A program made the translations under genes and the position numbers. From assembly GCA_016786565.1 (NCBI GenBank), contig JAEUVY010000054.1, positions 1 to 43,557 on the forward strand: 43,557 nucleotides of DNA, written 5' to 3'. Origin of the DNA: Flavipsychrobacter sp. Its GTDB lineage: Bacteria; Bacteroidota; Bacteroidia; Chitinophagales; Chitinophagaceae. How positions within the stretch are numbered: position 1 is the stretch's first letter; the number at the start of each line of letters is the position of its first letter. The notes under the pieces are model-generated. The model had not been told where the DNA came from, did no database searches, and saw nothing but the letters and a program-made list of their open reading frames with translations. Shown here piece by piece: positions 24,134-34,251 of the stretch.

Positions 24134-26038
24134 TCAGGCTTTTTCGCCAACTTCTACCCCCAATTCTTCGGCCAGGTCTTTCTCTACACGCAGGTTGTTG
24201 ATGATGAACATCTGGCGGTCGGGCGTGTTTTTGCCCATGTAGTATTCCAGCAGTTTCTGTATCTGTGCATCCTGACTGAGCAGAACAGGGTCTTTGCGGA
24301 TATCGTCGCCGATGAACTGCGCGAACTCCTCAGGGCTGATCTCGCCCAATCCTTTGAATCGGGTGATCTCGGCACGACTGCCTAACTCGTGGATGGCGCG
24401 CTGGCGTTCTTCGTCGGTATAGCAATAAATGGTCTTCTGTTTGTTGCGCACCCTGAAGAGGGGCGTCTGCAGAATGTACACGTGGTTGCCACGAACGAGG
24501 TCGGGGAAGAACTGCAGGAAGAAGGTCATTATGAGAAGGCGGATGTGCATACCATCCACATCGGCATCGGTAGCGATAACGATGTTGTTGTAGCGGAGGC
24601 CTTCCATACCTTCCTCAATATTGAGTGCGTGTTGCAACAGGTTGAACTCTTCGTTCTCGTACACCACCTTTTTGGTGAGGCCGTAGCAGTTGAGTGGTTT
24701 ACCCCTGAGGCTGAACACCGCCTGCGATTCCACATTGCGACTCTTGGTGATGCTTCCGCTGGCACTATCGCCCTCGGTAATGAATATGGTAGATTCCAGT
24801 TGCTTCTGGTGGTACTCGTCGCGGTTCTTTGCCGGTGGTTCCTCGTTGAGGTGTATGCGGCAGTCGCGGAGCTTCTTGTTGTGTAGGTTGGCCTTTTTGG
24901 CGCGTTCGTTGGCCAGCTTGCGGATGCCGGAAAGTTCCTTGCGTTCGCGCTCGCTCTGCTCTATTCGCTTCTTCAGCGCGTCGGCAGTAGCAGGGTTTTT
25001 GTGCAGGAAGTTGTCCAGATCCTTGCCCAGGAAGTCGGCAACAAACGCCTTCATGCTCGGGCCGCCCTCGAACACATACTGAGAACCGAGTTTGGTCTTG
25101 GTCTGCGACTCGAAGACAGGCTCCTGCACACGCACCGATATAGCCGCGCAAATGCTCTGGCGGATGTCGGCAGCGTCGTAGTCTTTTTTATAGAATTCGC
25201 GGATGGTCTTCACAAACCCCTCGCGGAAGGCCGCCTGGTGCGTACCGCCCTGAGTAGTGTGCTGACCATTCACAAAAGAGTATATATCCTCGCCATAGTC
25301 GCCATTGTGGGTGATGGCTACTTCAATATCCTCGCCTTTCAGGTGGATGATGGGGTAGCGCAGCGACTCCGCATTGGTCTTGCGGGTAAGGAGATCGAGC
25401 AGGCCATTCTTGGAGACATAGTTGCGGCCGTTGAAGTGAAACAACAGTCCGGCATTGAGGAAGCAGTAGTTCCATACCTGGTTTTCAAGGTATTCGTGCA
25501 GAAAGTGGTAGTGCTTGAATACTGTTTCATCGGGGCGGAAAACGACCAGCGTACCATTGCTCTCGGTAGTGTCGGTCTCTTTGTGTTCCTTGGTAAGGAC
25601 TCCACGTTCAAATTCGGCCGACTTGGTGCGACCATCGCGGAACGAGGCCACTTTGAAGTACTTGCTGAGCGCGTTCACTGCCTTGGTACCCACACCGTTC
25701 AGGCCCACCGACTTCTGGAATGCTTTGCTGTCGTACTTGGCACCGGTGTTGATCTTGCTCACTACGTCAACCACCTTTCCCAGCGGAATGCCACGGCCAT
25801 AGTCGCGCACGGTTACCTGTCCTTCGGCAACGGTCAGCTCCACACGCTTGCCCTGACCCATTGCAAACTCATCGATACAGTTGTCCACTACCTCTTTTAC
25901 CAACACATAGATACCATCGTCCACACTGGAGCCGTCGCCCAGCTTACCGATATACATACCGGGACGCAGGCGAATGTGTTCGCGCCAGTCGAGCGACTTA
26001 ATACTGTCTTCGTTGTATTGATTCTGCAGTTCAGCCAT
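24134..26038 (-). CDS. parE: DNA topoisomerase IV subunit B
   Basis: A 634-residue type IIA topoisomerase ATPase subunit. The order is a GHKL ATPase ([45 protein letters not shown]), a transducer, then TOPRIM with [16 protein letters not shown] and [17 protein letters not shown]. Its length matches bacterial ParE (about 630), shorter than GyrB, which favours topoisomerase IV. The partner parC is not in the window. It stands alone; the 114-bp space on its 5' side is shared with the Fe-S protein gene, which is on the same strand. Confidence 0.95.
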   Translation of the reverse strand: MAELQNQYNEDSIKSLDWREHIRLRPGMYIGKLGDGSSVDDGIYVLVKEVVDNCIDEFAMGQGKRVELTVAEGQVTVRDYGRGIPLGKVVDVVSKINTGAKYDSKAFQKSVGLNGVGTKAVNALSKYFKVASFRDGRTKSAEFERGVLTKEHKETDTTESNGTLVVFRPDETVFKHYHFLHEYLENQVWNYCFLNAGLLFHFNGRNYVSKNGLLDLLTRKTNAESLRYPIIHLKGEDIEVAITHNGDYGEDIYSFVNGQHTTQGGTHQAAFREGFVKTIREFYKKDYDAADIRQSICAAISVRVQEPVFESQTKTKLGSQYVFEGGPSMKAFVADFLGKDLDNFLHKNPATADALKKRIEQSERERKELSGIRKLANERAKKANLHNKKLRDCRIHLNEEPPAKNRDEYHQKQLESTIFITEGDSASGSITKSRNVESQAVFSLRGKPLNCYGLTKKVVYENEEFNLLQHALNIEEGMEGLRYNNIVIATDADVDGMHIRLLIMTFFLQFFPDLVRGNHVYILQTPLFRVRNKQKTIYCYTDEERQRAIHELGSRAEITRFKGLGEISPEEFAQFIGDDIRKDPVLLSQDAQIQKLLEYYMGKNTPDRQMFIINNLRVEKDLAEELGVEVGEKA

Positions 26039-26152
26039 TATTAAAAGCGGGGATCGGGGAATAACCGAACCCGGAATGCTGCAAAAATCTGAAAAATGCC
26101 ACCAAAGCCCAAGTGGGTGCTGAAAATGTGGATAAGTAATGAATGGCTGCCT

Positions 26153-26872
26153 TTACCAACCGCTCGCCAGCACATCGGCAATATGCAGGGTGCGCAGGGG
26201 CAGGCGGTTGTTGTCAATGTAGCCTTGCATGTGCATCATGCAGGATACATCGGTGGTAATGATAAATTTCGCACCTGTTTCCATGGCGCTTTTGGTCTTT
26301 ACCTGTGCCATGCCCAAAGAAATAGGCTCGTATTTTACCGCAAAAGTTCCGCCAAAGCCGCAGCAGGTCTCGCATTCGGCCATTTCTACCAGTTCCAGGC
26401 CTTCCACATTGGCCAGCAGGCGGCGCGGACCTTCTTTAATGCCGCACTCGCGCAGGGCGCCGCAGGCGTCATGATAGGTGGCCTTGCCGTGGAGCACAGC
26501 GCCTACTTTGTCGGTCTTGAGTACTTTGGTGATGAATTCGGTGAATTCATATGTGTTGCCCTGCACCTGATTGCAAAGGTTATGGTCGCTGCTGTTTTCG
26601 AAAAGCTTGTCGTAGCAATTGCGGATGTAGCCGGTGCAGGAACCGCTGGGGCTAACGATATAGGTATTTTCTTTAAAGTCGTTCAGGAATTTGGTGGCAA
26701 CCGAACGTGCTTCATCGCGATAGCCGGCGTTGAAAGCGGGCTGTCCGCAACAGGTCTGTTTCGAGTTGTAGGAAACCTGGCAGCCCAGTTTTTCCAGCAC
26801 CTTTACCATGTTCATGCCGGTGTCCGGGTACAGTTGGTCCACGAAACACGGTATAAAAAGTTGTACTTTCAT
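26153..26872 (-). CDS. lutA: Fe-S oxidoreductase subunit, LutA/YkgE type
   Basis: A 239-residue protein with two CCG domains: QTCCGQPAFNAGYRDEAR near residue 40 and ETCCGFGGTFAVKYEPIS near 165, each a cysteine-rich (CCG) site that binds an Fe-S cluster or heterodisulfide-like unit. Upstream residues FIPCFVDQLYPDTG are also typical of LutA. In the family it works with LutB and LutC to oxidise L-lactate to pyruvate; those genes are not nearby, so the pathway assignment is by homology only. It is divergent from sucD, with 160 bp between. Confidence 0.88.
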   Translation of the reverse strand: MKVQLFIPCFVDQLYPDTGMNMVKVLEKLGCQVSYNSKQTCCGQPAFNAGYRDEARSVATKFLNDFKENTYIVSPSGSCTGYIRNCYDKLFENSSDHNLCNQVQGNTYEFTEFITKVLKTDKVGAVLHGKATYHDACGALRECGIKEGPRRLLANVEGLELVEMAECETCCGFGGTFAVKYEPISLGMAQVKTKSAMETGAKFIITTDVSCMMHMQGYIDNNRLPLRTLHIADVLASGW

Positions 26873-27001
26873 TGTTGTGTGAAGTAATAAGAAACGACCT
26901 TAAAGAGGGTGGTTTTGTGCAGCTAAGGTACAAAGTATAGGTCGCAAAATAAATTTGCCGGTGCGGGCATATTCAAAATAGCTAATTTCCATTATTTCCA
27001 T

Positions 27002-27009
27002 TAAATTTG
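27002..27009 (+). promoter_or_regulatory. Candidate -7 box of sucD
   Basis: TAAATTTG matches the Bacteroidota -7 consensus TAnnTTTG, 22 bp before the sucD ATG. A second TAAATTTG occurs at 26950-26957. The -33 element is unclear for both. Confidence 0.4.
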
Positions 27010-27031
27010 CACCTTCTTAAAAATCAGGTTA

Positions 27032-27904
27032 ATGGCTGTTTTAGTAAATAAGAACTCAAAAGTAATAGTACAGGGCTTTACCGGTACAGAAGGTACTTTC
27101 CATGCAGGACAGATGATCGAATACGGAACCAACGTAGTTGGTGGCGTTACTCCGGGCAAGGGTGGCAGCACTCACCTGGACAGGCCGGTGTTCAATACAG
27201 TGAAAGACGCTGTAGATCAGGCAGGAGCAGACGTGTCTATCATTTTCGTGCCACCGGCATTTGCTGCTGACGCGATCATGGAAGCTGCTGACGCGGGCAT
27301 CAAAGTGATCATTTGTATCACTGAGGGTATCCCTGTTCAGGACATGGTAAAAGCACGTGAGTATATAAAAGGCCGTGGTTGCAGGCTCATCGGACCAAAC
27401 TGTCCGGGTGTTATCACTGCAGGTGAGGCGAAAGTGGGCATCATGCCTGGTTTCGTGTTCAAGCCGGGCCGTATCGGTATCGTTTCAAAGTCGGGTACGC
27501 TTACTTATGAAGCTGCTGACCAGGCTGTGAAAGCAGGTATGGGCATCTCTACGGCTATCGGTATCGGTGGTGACCCGATCATCGGAACTACTACCCGCGA
27601 GGCTGTGGAACTGCTGATGAACGATCCTGAAACAGAAGGTATCATCATGATCGGTGAGATAGGTGGTAACATGGAAGCTGAAGCTGCACAGTGGCTTAAA
27701 GAGAACATGCGCAAGCCTGTTGTAGGTTTCATTGCCGGCCAGACAGCGCCTCCGGGTCGCCGTATGGGCCACGCTGGTGCTATCATTGGTGGTGCTGATG
27801 ATACTGCAGCTGCTAAGATGAAGATCATGCGCGAGTGCGGTATCCACGTGGTGGACAGCCCTGCGAACATCGGCGTTACTATGGCCGCTGCGCTGAAAAA
27901 ATAA
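27032..27904 (+). CDS. sucD: Succinate-CoA ligase (ADP/GDP-forming) subunit alpha
   Basis: A 290-residue alpha subunit of succinyl-CoA synthetase, a TCA-cycle enzyme that forms ATP or GTP. The CoA-binding Rossmann domain opens with [20 protein letters not shown]; the C-terminal ligase domain contains [11 protein letters not shown] and the phosphorylated histidine in [11 protein letters not shown] (H247). The length is normal. The beta subunit gene sucC is not adjacent, a frequent arrangement in Bacteroidota. A strong terminator follows. Confidence 0.97.
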   Translation: MAVLVNKNSKVIVQGFTGTEGTFHAGQMIEYGTNVVGGVTPGKGGSTHLDRPVFNTVKDAVDQAGADVSIIFVPPAFAADAIMEAADAGIKVIICITEGIPVQDMVKAREYIKGRGCRLIGPNCPGVITAGEAKVGIMPGFVFKPGRIGIVSKSGTLTYEAADQAVKAGMGISTAIGIGGDPIIGTTTREAVELLMNDPETEGIIMIGEIGGNMEAEAAQWLKENMRKPVVGFIAGQTAPPGRRMGHAGAIIGGADDTAAAKMKIMRECGIHVVDSPANIGVTMAAALKK

Positions 27905-27925
27905 GCGTTTACTACTTTTTTATAC

Positions 27926-27964
27926 AAGCAATTCCCCTGACAACATCGGGGGAATTGCTTTTTT
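27926..27964 (+). terminator. Intrinsic terminator of sucD
   Basis: AAGCAATTCCCC (27926-27937) pairs perfectly with GGGGAATTGCTT (27949-27960) and is followed by TTTTTT. Confidence 0.9.
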
Positions 27965-28122
27965 ATGTGGTAAATTGCAGTGGACAATCAGCAGATCCAA
28001 ACGGCGTAAGCGCAATTGTTAGTATCGAAAAACGAGATTAACAATGCTTTGGCAGATTTTGGTGCGTGGATTGAATAGGGTTAACTTGTAGCTGTAAATT
28101 GCAGCGTTTAAAACAACACTAT

Positions 28123-29640
28123 ATGAACAGACACTTCAATCGGTTATTTGTGGCAGCCATCGCGGCTGTGCTGATGATAGCCGGAACACCGAAAAAGTCG
28201 GCGGCTCAGGACATCACTGTGTCGTATCAGATGTTCTACGATAATCTTGCACCTTACGGACAATGGATATACGATCCGGATTATGGTAATGTATGGGTGC
28301 CGAACGAAGGTGGAGATTTCCGCCCCTATGGTAGCCGGGGATATTGGGTGATGACCGACTATGGTAACACCTGGGTATCGGACGATCCGTGGGGATGGGC
28401 CGTGTATCACTATGGCCGCTGGACATTCAACCCGTATTATGGTTGGGTGTGGATACCCGGCTATGAGTGGGCACCTGCCTGGGTGACGTGGCGTTTCGGT
28501 GGCGGCTATGCAGGTTGGGCACCTTTGGGACCCGGTGTGCAGGTGGGCATGAGCTACTATGCCCCGGATAGCTGGTGGATATTTATGGGACCGAATTACA
28601 TGTACCAACCCAACTGTATCCGTTACTGGTGGGGACCACAGTATAACGTAAACTACATCCACCGTACCACCATTATCAATAACTATTACATGGACAACAA
28701 CACCCGTGTCCGTTATAACTACGGTCCACGTGCAGAGGTGATACAACAGGTTACCGGAAGGCCGGTGCAGGTATACCGCGTGTCTCAGACAAATCGTCCG
28801 GGAGCGCCGGGAGTGGGGCGCAACACAGTGAGTATCTACCGACCTAATGTGGACAGGGTGACGCAGAACGACAGTCGCCCGCGTCAGGTGATGCAGGCGC
28901 CACGTCCTGTAGGTCGCGGAATGAGTGCCGCCGAATATAGTGCCGACAGGCAACCTGAGTTCAGGCAACAGATGACAAGGCAGCAGCCGGATAACCGTGG
29001 CGGTGTGCGTCAGGGTGGTGAGCCAGGTCGTTTTGATAACCGTCAGGACGGAAGGGGACAGGTGGATCAGAACAACCGATTTAATGATCGTACGCCCCAG
29101 AACGACAATCGCCCGCAGCCCGGCCGTTTTGATGACAGGAACGATCAACCCGGGGGAAGGGTCAACGACCGTGCCCCTCAAAATGATAACCGACCACAAC
29201 CCGGAAGGTTCGATAACAGGAACGATCAGCCAGGTGGAAGGGTCAACGACCGTGCTCCTCAGAATGATAACCGCCCTCAGCCGGGAAGGTTTGATAATGC
29301 GCCGCAGCCAAACCGCACTGAAACAAGGCCGGAGCCAGGCAGGTTTGACAACAGCAGGCAGAACTATCAGCCGCAGCCCAGTCCTCAGGCGCAGCCTCAA
29401 CCGCAGCGCGACAATCAAGACAGGGGTAGCAGATTTGAAGATCGCCGCGATGACAGGCGCAGTATGCAGCCGTCAAGGTATGATAACCGCATGGACAACC
29501 GCCCTCAGTATCAGCCCCAGCAACCACAAAGGCAGGAGACTTTCAGGCCTTCAAATCCTCAGCCTCAAAATCAACCGCAGGGTCAGCCAGGTGGTTTGCG
29601 TCAGTACAACGATAATAACAGGCAACCTTCAAGAAGGTAA
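28123..29640 (+). CDS. DUF6600 family protein with repetitive Asn/Gln/Arg-rich tail
   Basis: A 505-residue exported protein. After a signal (MNRHFNRLFVAAIAAVLMIAG, cleaved before AQD) there is a Tyr/Trp/Gly-rich domain of tandem short repeats such as YGQWIYDPDYGNVWVPN, YGRWTFNPYYGWVWIPGYEW and FGGGYAGWAPLGPG, typical of DUF6600. The C-terminal half (about 260-505) is disordered, dominated by Asn, Gln, Arg, Pro, with in-frame 27-residue repeats (NDRAPQNDNRPQPGRF...). Its cell-surface or periplasmic role is unknown; Trp/Tyr repeats suggest glycan or lipid contact, but that is a guess. A perfect palindromic terminator follows at 29664-29689. Confidence 0.85.
   Translation: MNRHFNRLFVAAIAAVLMIAGTPKKSAAQDITVSYQMFYDNLAPYGQWIYDPDYGNVWVPNEGGDFRPYGSRGYWVMTDYGNTWVSDDPWGWAVYHYGRWTFNPYYGWVWIPGYEWAPAWVTWRFGGGYAGWAPLGPGVQVGMSYYAPDSWWIFMGPNYMYQPNCIRYWWGPQYNVNYIHRTTIINNYYMDNNTRVRYNYGPRAEVIQQVTGRPVQVYRVSQTNRPGAPGVGRNTVSIYRPNVDRVTQNDSRPRQVMQAPRPVGRGMSAAEYSADRQPEFRQQMTRQQPDNRGGVRQGGEPGRFDNRQDGRGQVDQNNRFNDRTPQNDNRPQPGRFDDRNDQPGGRVNDRAPQNDNRPQPGRFDNRNDQPGGRVNDRAPQNDNRPQPGRFDNAPQPNRTETRPEPGRFDNSRQNYQPQPSPQAQPQPQRDNQDRGSRFEDRRDDRRSMQPSRYDNRMDNRPQYQPQQPQRQETFRPSNPQPQNQPQGQPGGLRQYNDNNRQPSRR
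29083..29298 (+). repeat. In-frame tandem repeats of 81 bp
   Basis: Two full 81-bp units (29083-29163, 29164-29244) and a partial third (29245-29298) encode 27-residue units starting NDR(T/A)PQNDNRPQPGRFD and ending NDQPGGRV. The synonymous differences show that the units are older than a fresh slippage event. Copy number is likely variable between strains. Confidence 0.9.
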
Positions 29641-29663
29641 GCTATCATGAACATTAAGTTGGT

Positions 29664-29696
29664 CAAATGCCCCTCATGAGGGGCATTTGGCTTTTG
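29664..29696 (+). terminator. Terminator of the DUF6600 gene
   Basis: Positions 29664-29689 form a perfect 26-bp palindrome (arms CAAATGCCCCTCA / TGAGGGGCATTTG), followed by GCTTTTGT. Confidence 0.8.
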
Positions 29697-29743
29697 TATC
29701 GGGTACCGTTAGTAACTTACACGCTTATTAATTGACCAGACTT

Positions 29744-30442
29744 ATGCCGTATGCTGTTGTGACAGGTGCCTCCCAGGGAATAGGGCAGGCTATTGCAGAA
29801 ATGTTGCTCTCGAAAGGATTCTCAGTGGCCGTGTGCGCACGGTCGGAGGCGAAACTTGCCACCACTGTTGCTGGCTGGAGGCAACAATACCCCAACGCAG
29901 AGATAATAGCGGTGAACGCTGATCTGGGTAGCAAATCCGGTACCGATGTGCTTGCGGCGGAAGTAAATAAGTCGTTTCCAAAGGTGGACCTGTTGGTGAA
30001 CAATGCAGGAACCTATCAGCCGGGCAATGTGAGTGATGAGCCTGATGGTCAGCTGGAACGAATGATACAGGTGAATCTATACAGCGCTTACAACCTCACA
30101 CGGTCGTTGCTGTCAATGATGGGATCGGGTGGACACATTTTCAACATGTGTTCGGTGGCCAGTCTGAAGGCATACCCGGGTGGAGGTTCTTACAGTATAT
30201 CAAAATATGCGCTGTTGGGGTTCACCGACAATCTACGTGAAGAGCTTCGGGAGCCGGGTATCAAAGTTACTGCTATCTGCCCCGGGGCGGTATGGTCGCC
30301 ATCGTGGGAGGGAAGCGGCGTGTCGCCGGAGCGTATAATGGAAGCCAACGACATTGCAGATACCATATGGTCGGCGTATATTTTGTCTCCACGGGCAGTG
30401 ACTGAAACCATTGTGATGCGACCTGTAAAGGGTGATCTGTAA
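29744..30442 (+). CDS. Short-chain dehydrogenase/reductase
   Basis: A 232-residue classical SDR. The cofactor site TGASQGIG (T7-G14), the NNAG motif (LLVNNAGTYQPG) and the catalytic Y150-SIS-K154 with a serine at about 137 are all present. It is an NAD(P)H-dependent oxidoreductase in the cytoplasm; the substrate is not predictable. The ATG at 29744 is preferred over a TTG at 29732 because it starts directly before the beta-strand YAVVTGAS. The cobalamin-receptor-like gene follows after 20 bp. Confidence 0.92.
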   Translation: MPYAVVTGASQGIGQAIAEMLLSKGFSVAVCARSEAKLATTVAGWRQQYPNAEIIAVNADLGSKSGTDVLAAEVNKSFPKVDLLVNNAGTYQPGNVSDEPDGQLERMIQVNLYSAYNLTRSLLSMMGSGGHIFNMCSVASLKAYPGGGSYSISKYALLGFTDNLREELREPGIKVTAICPGAVWSPSWEGSGVSPERIMEANDIADTIWSAYILSPRAVTETIVMRPVKGDL

Positions 30443-30462
30443 ACCAATTGCAATTGCCGGCA

Positions 30463-31251
30463 ATGAGCAGAATGATAACAGATATGACGGGGCGGCAGTT
30501 TCTGTTGCCGGAGGTGCCAAAACGAATCGTTTCGTTGGTGCCGTCGCAGACCGAACTATTGTATGACCTGGGGCTGGATGAAGAGGTGGTTGGCATCACC
30601 AAGTTCTGCGTACATCCCGAGCCTTGGTTTCGCAGTAAGCGACGGGTAGGGGGAACCAAGACAGTGCATCGTCATATAATTGATGAGTTGCAGCCTGATC
30701 TTATCATTGCCAATAAAGAAGAGAATACCAAAGAACAGATAGAAGAGCTGGCATCGGTTTATCCGGTTTGGATCAGCGATATCAAAACGGTAGCACACGC
30801 CTTGCAAATGATAGAGCTGGTAGGCATCATTACCGGACGCGAAGTAGCTGCTACTGAATTGGTCCATGAGATTGCCGGTGGTTTCGCCGGTTTGCCTACA
30901 GCATCGCAGCAGCGAAGGGTGGCTTACTACATCTGGAAAGATCCATGGATGTGTGCCGGTGGCGATACCTTCATCAGTGACGTGATCACCAAAATGGGCT
31001 GGCAGAATGTCTGTGAACATCTGCCCCGATACCCGGAGGTGAATCTTCAGGATCTGCATGCGTTGCAGCCCGATCTGGTTTTGCTGTCGTCTGAACCGTA
31101 CCCCTTCAAAGACAAGCACATTGCTGAGATAACCGCTGCTGTGCCGGGTGCTGAAGTGAAGCTGGTGGACGGCGAAATGTTCAGTTGGTATGGCAGCCGC
31201 ATGCGACATGCAATAACGTATCTGAGAGAGCTTGCTACCAGTCAGCATTGA
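30463..31251 (+). CDS. Helical-backbone metal receptor / BtuF-like periplasmic-binding-type protein
   Basis: A 262-residue protein of the cobalamin/Fe-siderophore-binding family: PKRIVSLVPSQTELLYDLGL, then VVGITKFCVHPEPWFRSKRRVGGT, DELQPDLIIANKEEN and a late ALQPDLVLLSSEPYPFKDKH. It has no obvious signal peptide, unlike canonical BtuF, which is common in Bacteroidota cytosolic or non-classical relatives, so the site of action is uncertain. The ATG at 30463 is chosen over a TTG at 30448. No transporter genes adjoin it, so a corrinoid-uptake role is not supported by context. Confidence 0.8.
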   Translation: MSRMITDMTGRQFLLPEVPKRIVSLVPSQTELLYDLGLDEEVVGITKFCVHPEPWFRSKRRVGGTKTVHRHIIDELQPDLIIANKEENTKEQIEELASVYPVWISDIKTVAHALQMIELVGIITGREVAATELVHEIAGGFAGLPTASQQRRVAYYIWKDPWMCAGGDTFISDVITKMGWQNVCEHLPRYPEVNLQDLHALQPDLVLLSSEPYPFKDKHIAEITAAVPGAEVKLVDGEMFSWYGSRMRHAITYLRELATSQH

Positions 31252-31257
31252 TACCTG

Positions 31258-34251
31258 CTACCCGCCTGATACCGTTTTAATGAGTCTTGCCGGTGTGCGC
31301 AGCCAGTTGATGTTGTGCAGTTCCAGTGTGAACGATATGCTGCGAACAAATACGTTTTTGTTGCCGAAGGTACTGCTGAGACTATTCCTGAAATTGTCGC
31401 TCATGATAAGCGGGAAGTAGAACGCCACCTCTTTAGACAGATATATCTCAATACCACCGTCATAGAAGAATTGCGTTGCTTTCACGTTCTTGAAGCCCGG
31501 ATTGGGGTTGGGCATCAGGCCTGCGTCAAGGAAGAGACGAATAGGTAATCCTATCTTAGGCAGATCGGTCTTCAGGTTGAGAGCCGCCAGCCAGTTGTCG
31601 GTGCGGTAAGCCCCGTTGTAGATAGGTACTTTGAAGCCGCCCTCGAAGTTGGGCGATATCTGTTGTCCCTGGAAACCATCCTGTAGCATACGCGCACGGT
31701 AGGTGCCGTCGTACAGATAGTCGTTGATGCCGCTATAGCTGGCGTTCAGCCAATAACGTTGTGTAACTGCAGGATTACTGTTGATGCCAAAAAACTTACC
31801 GATGTAGCCACGCACATGTAGTGCTTTTTTCTTTGCGTAATAGTCAATACGCAGATTGCCTTCGGCGCTGATCTTGGCAAAATCGGCATTGCCATGCCCC
31901 AGTATCGCATAACTGAAAGGATTGTACATGCGGTCGTTGCGGTGACTGTAACGAACACTTCCGTAGATGTTTTGCGCGCTCTGCAATACCGGTATCGATG
32001 TGCTGTCGGTACCGAAGTTGATAGACTCTTCAGAGATATTGTATTGTTTTAATGTCAGATTGCGGGTAACATTGCTCAGTGGGTTGCGCTCTTTGAACGT
32101 GAATGAAACGGATGGTGCCACTTTCGTGAAACGGGCATAGATAGGTTCTTTCAGGTTCATATCGGTGCTGTTGCCGTGGAGGGTTTTGCCATCGACCATG
32201 ACCATAACGGAACTAAAAGTCTTGCGTGGGTAGAACGAATAGCCGACAGATGCCGCACCGGTCAAAGTTTCTGTATTAAAAGAGAACATGGGTGCAATGG
32301 CATAGGCAAAGCGGTTCTCGGGAACTGTGAGGTTGTGGAACAGCAGGCCGGCCATTATGCCATCATACGAGTTCTGGGCAAGGGCAGGTGCGATAAATAC
32401 CTTGTCTTTATAAGAGCGGTTGAGGCCAAGCACGGGCTTCAGCGCCAGACCATAACGATGCAGCAAGGCATGCCTGCGGTATTCGTTATTGGCGGTGCGC
32501 GCATCGGGCACAATGTCGTCAATGCGCAGACGTGTCCAGTTTTCAGAAGGGATGGTGGTAATGGTCTTGTGCGCAAATGGCTCTGTCCATACGGTTGCGA
32601 TCACGCTGTCTGCCGCATTTACCGCATTGATCTTCACCGGTGCGGTAATGCCTGTTCTGTTTACAATGGTCACTTCTGTTTTGTCGCCAGCCTTGTGGAC
32701 CGTTCCAAATCGGTAGTCGATAGGGCGGTCGGTATTGAGGATGGTATCAAAGAACCAGGAAAGGTCTTTGTCGGTGTGTTGCTGCATCACCGCCCTGAAG
32801 TCTTCGGGGTAGGGGTGCGCGAAACACCACTTGGTGAAATAGGCTTTCATTGCCTTTTCAAATGTGGCAGGTCCCATATATTCTTCGAGCCAGCCCAGCA
32901 TAAGCGCTGATTTGTAGTACACATCAAGACCGTAGTTGATCATGTTGCGGAAGTGTGCCGAACCATTGTTTATCGCCTGGTCCTCGTTTGTCTGGGCTAG
33001 TTGGTAATAGATCAGCGACTCTTCGAACAGCGACTTTCTTTTGCCTGTTGAATCAGGGTGCAATGCTTTAGTGGTCTTCTGTTCATAAAACGAGTTCAGT
33101 CCCTCGTCCATCCACGGATGGTCGCGTTCGTTGCTGCCCAGCATTCCATAGAACCAGTTGTGGCCTGCCTCGTGTACCACAACTGTCTCCAGCTTGGCAC
33201 TTGCAACCCGGTCTATAAGTGTGAGGGTGGGGTATTCCATACCGCCACCTGCCTTCATATCGCCGAGGGCCGCTTTGATGGTGTTGTAGGGATAGGGGCC
33301 CACCCATTTGCCATAGTAATGCACGGCGTCGGCCAGATACTTGTTGCCCTTTGCCCATTGGCGCTGGTAGGGAGGAGTAAAGGCTGTCCAGGTGGTTATC
33401 ACCTTTCCACTGCCGGGCGAGGTGACGGTATCTTTACGAACGATGTACCGCTTGTCGGCAAACCATGCAAAGTCGTGAACGTTGTCTTCGTGAAAGTGAA
33501 TGGTTTTGGTGGTGAGGGCGCTGGCAGGGAAATGCCTGCGATAGAGCGTATCTGACGGAAGCGGCGCTGCTGCCAGGCTATCCATGAATGTGTTCTCTGC
33601 AGCATCGGTGCAGTTGCCGGTGGCCATTACTACGTAGTTGGACGGGATAGTGATCGCAACATCGTAGGTGCCATATTCGCTGAAGAATTCACCCTGGTCG
33701 AGATAGGAGATGGGGTGCCATCCCTTGCGATCGTAGACCGCGGGCTTGGGGAACCACTGTGCGACATAATAAGCCTGACCCGTGTGACCGCTGCGCGAAA
33801 ATACCTTCGGCAGCTTCACTCTGAACGGGGTGGTGATCTTGATGGATTGTCCCGGATAGAGTGGTTTGGGGAGGTCCAGACGCGCTATGTCGGGCGCGGC
33901 CTCGGTGGTGTAATGTTCGGCAGGTGCACCGTTCACCGTGAATTGCAGACTGTCGATATAGCCCCTGTCGGCCGGCTTTGAATAGTAGAAGTCGGAATTG
34001 CGGTTCTGCTCCTGCTGCCGGGCAAACGGGGTGCGATCGTTCCTGTAGGCGTTGGCAAACAGGTGCATGTATATGATACGTAGTGTATCGGGCGAGTTGT
34101 TGGTATAAGTAAGCTCTTCATAACCGTTGAGGATGTGCAACTTATCGTCGAGTTTTACTTCCAGATGGGTGGCCACATGTTGCTGCCAGTAGGCAGTTTG
34201 TGCGAAGGAAGTGCTGCTGAGGAGCAGACAGATACCAAGGATTCTCTTCAT
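31258..34251 (-). CDS. M1 family zinc metallopeptidase (large, exported)
   Basis: A 997-residue exported aminopeptidase-like protein. Signal MKRILGICLLLSSTSFAQ; gluzincin catalytic core with the GGGMEYPTL exopeptidase-like motif near 335 and HEAGH at 360-364 with the third zinc ligand E383 (HEXXH-X18-E). The second half (about 600-997) lacks the usual M1 helical domain pattern and is rich in beta-strands (YSFYPRKTFSS ... FYFPLIMSDNF), suggesting a membrane-associated or barrel-like C-terminal domain. It ends 6 bp from the convergent BtuF-like gene. It is probably a peptide-processing enzyme at the cell envelope. Confidence 0.9.
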   Translation of the reverse strand: MKRILGICLLLSSTSFAQTAYWQQHVATHLEVKLDDKLHILNGYEELTYTNNSPDTLRIIYMHLFANAYRNDRTPFARQQEQNRNSDFYYSKPADRGYIDSLQFTVNGAPAEHYTTEAAPDIARLDLPKPLYPGQSIKITTPFRVKLPKVFSRSGHTGQAYYVAQWFPKPAVYDRKGWHPISYLDQGEFFSEYGTYDVAITIPSNYVVMATGNCTDAAENTFMDSLAAAPLPSDTLYRRHFPASALTTKTIHFHEDNVHDFAWFADKRYIVRKDTVTSPGSGKVITTWTAFTPPYQRQWAKGNKYLADAVHYYGKWVGPYPYNTIKAALGDMKAGGGMEYPTLTLIDRVASAKLETVVVHEAGHNWFYGMLGSNERDHPWMDEGLNSFYEQKTTKALHPDSTGKRKSLFEESLIYYQLAQTNEDQAINNGSAHFRNMINYGLDVYYKSALMLGWLEEYMGPATFEKAMKAYFTKWCFAHPYPEDFRAVMQQHTDKDLSWFFDTILNTDRPIDYRFGTVHKAGDKTEVTIVNRTGITAPVKINAVNAADSVIATVWTEPFAHKTITTIPSENWTRLRIDDIVPDARTANNEYRRHALLHRYGLALKPVLGLNRSYKDKVFIAPALAQNSYDGIMAGLLFHNLTVPENRFAYAIAPMFSFNTETLTGAASVGYSFYPRKTFSSVMVMVDGKTLHGNSTDMNLKEPIYARFTKVAPSVSFTFKERNPLSNVTRNLTLKQYNISEESINFGTDSTSIPVLQSAQNIYGSVRYSHRNDRMYNPFSYAILGHGNADFAKISAEGNLRIDYYAKKKALHVRGYIGKFFGINSNPAVTQRYWLNASYSGINDYLYDGTYRARMLQDGFQGQQISPNFEGGFKVPIYNGAYRTDNWLAALNLKTDLPKIGLPIRLFLDAGLMPNPNPGFKNVKATQFFYDGGIEIYLSKEVAFYFPLIMSDNFRNSLSSTFGNKNVFVRSISFTLELHNINWLRTPARLIKTVSGG

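Noticed and set aside
25001..26044. Plus-strand frame of 347 codons opposite parE
   Set aside because: It is a shadow of a highly conserved topoisomerase gene, with no recognisable motif.
28144..29418. Long minus-strand frame of 424 codons
   Set aside because: It mirrors the repetitive DUF6600 gene; its Leu/Arg/Ile-rich content is the antisense of Asn/Gln/Arg-rich codons.
32176..33555. Plus-strand frames opposite the M1 peptidase
   Set aside because: They lie entirely within the peptidase coding region and show no family motif.
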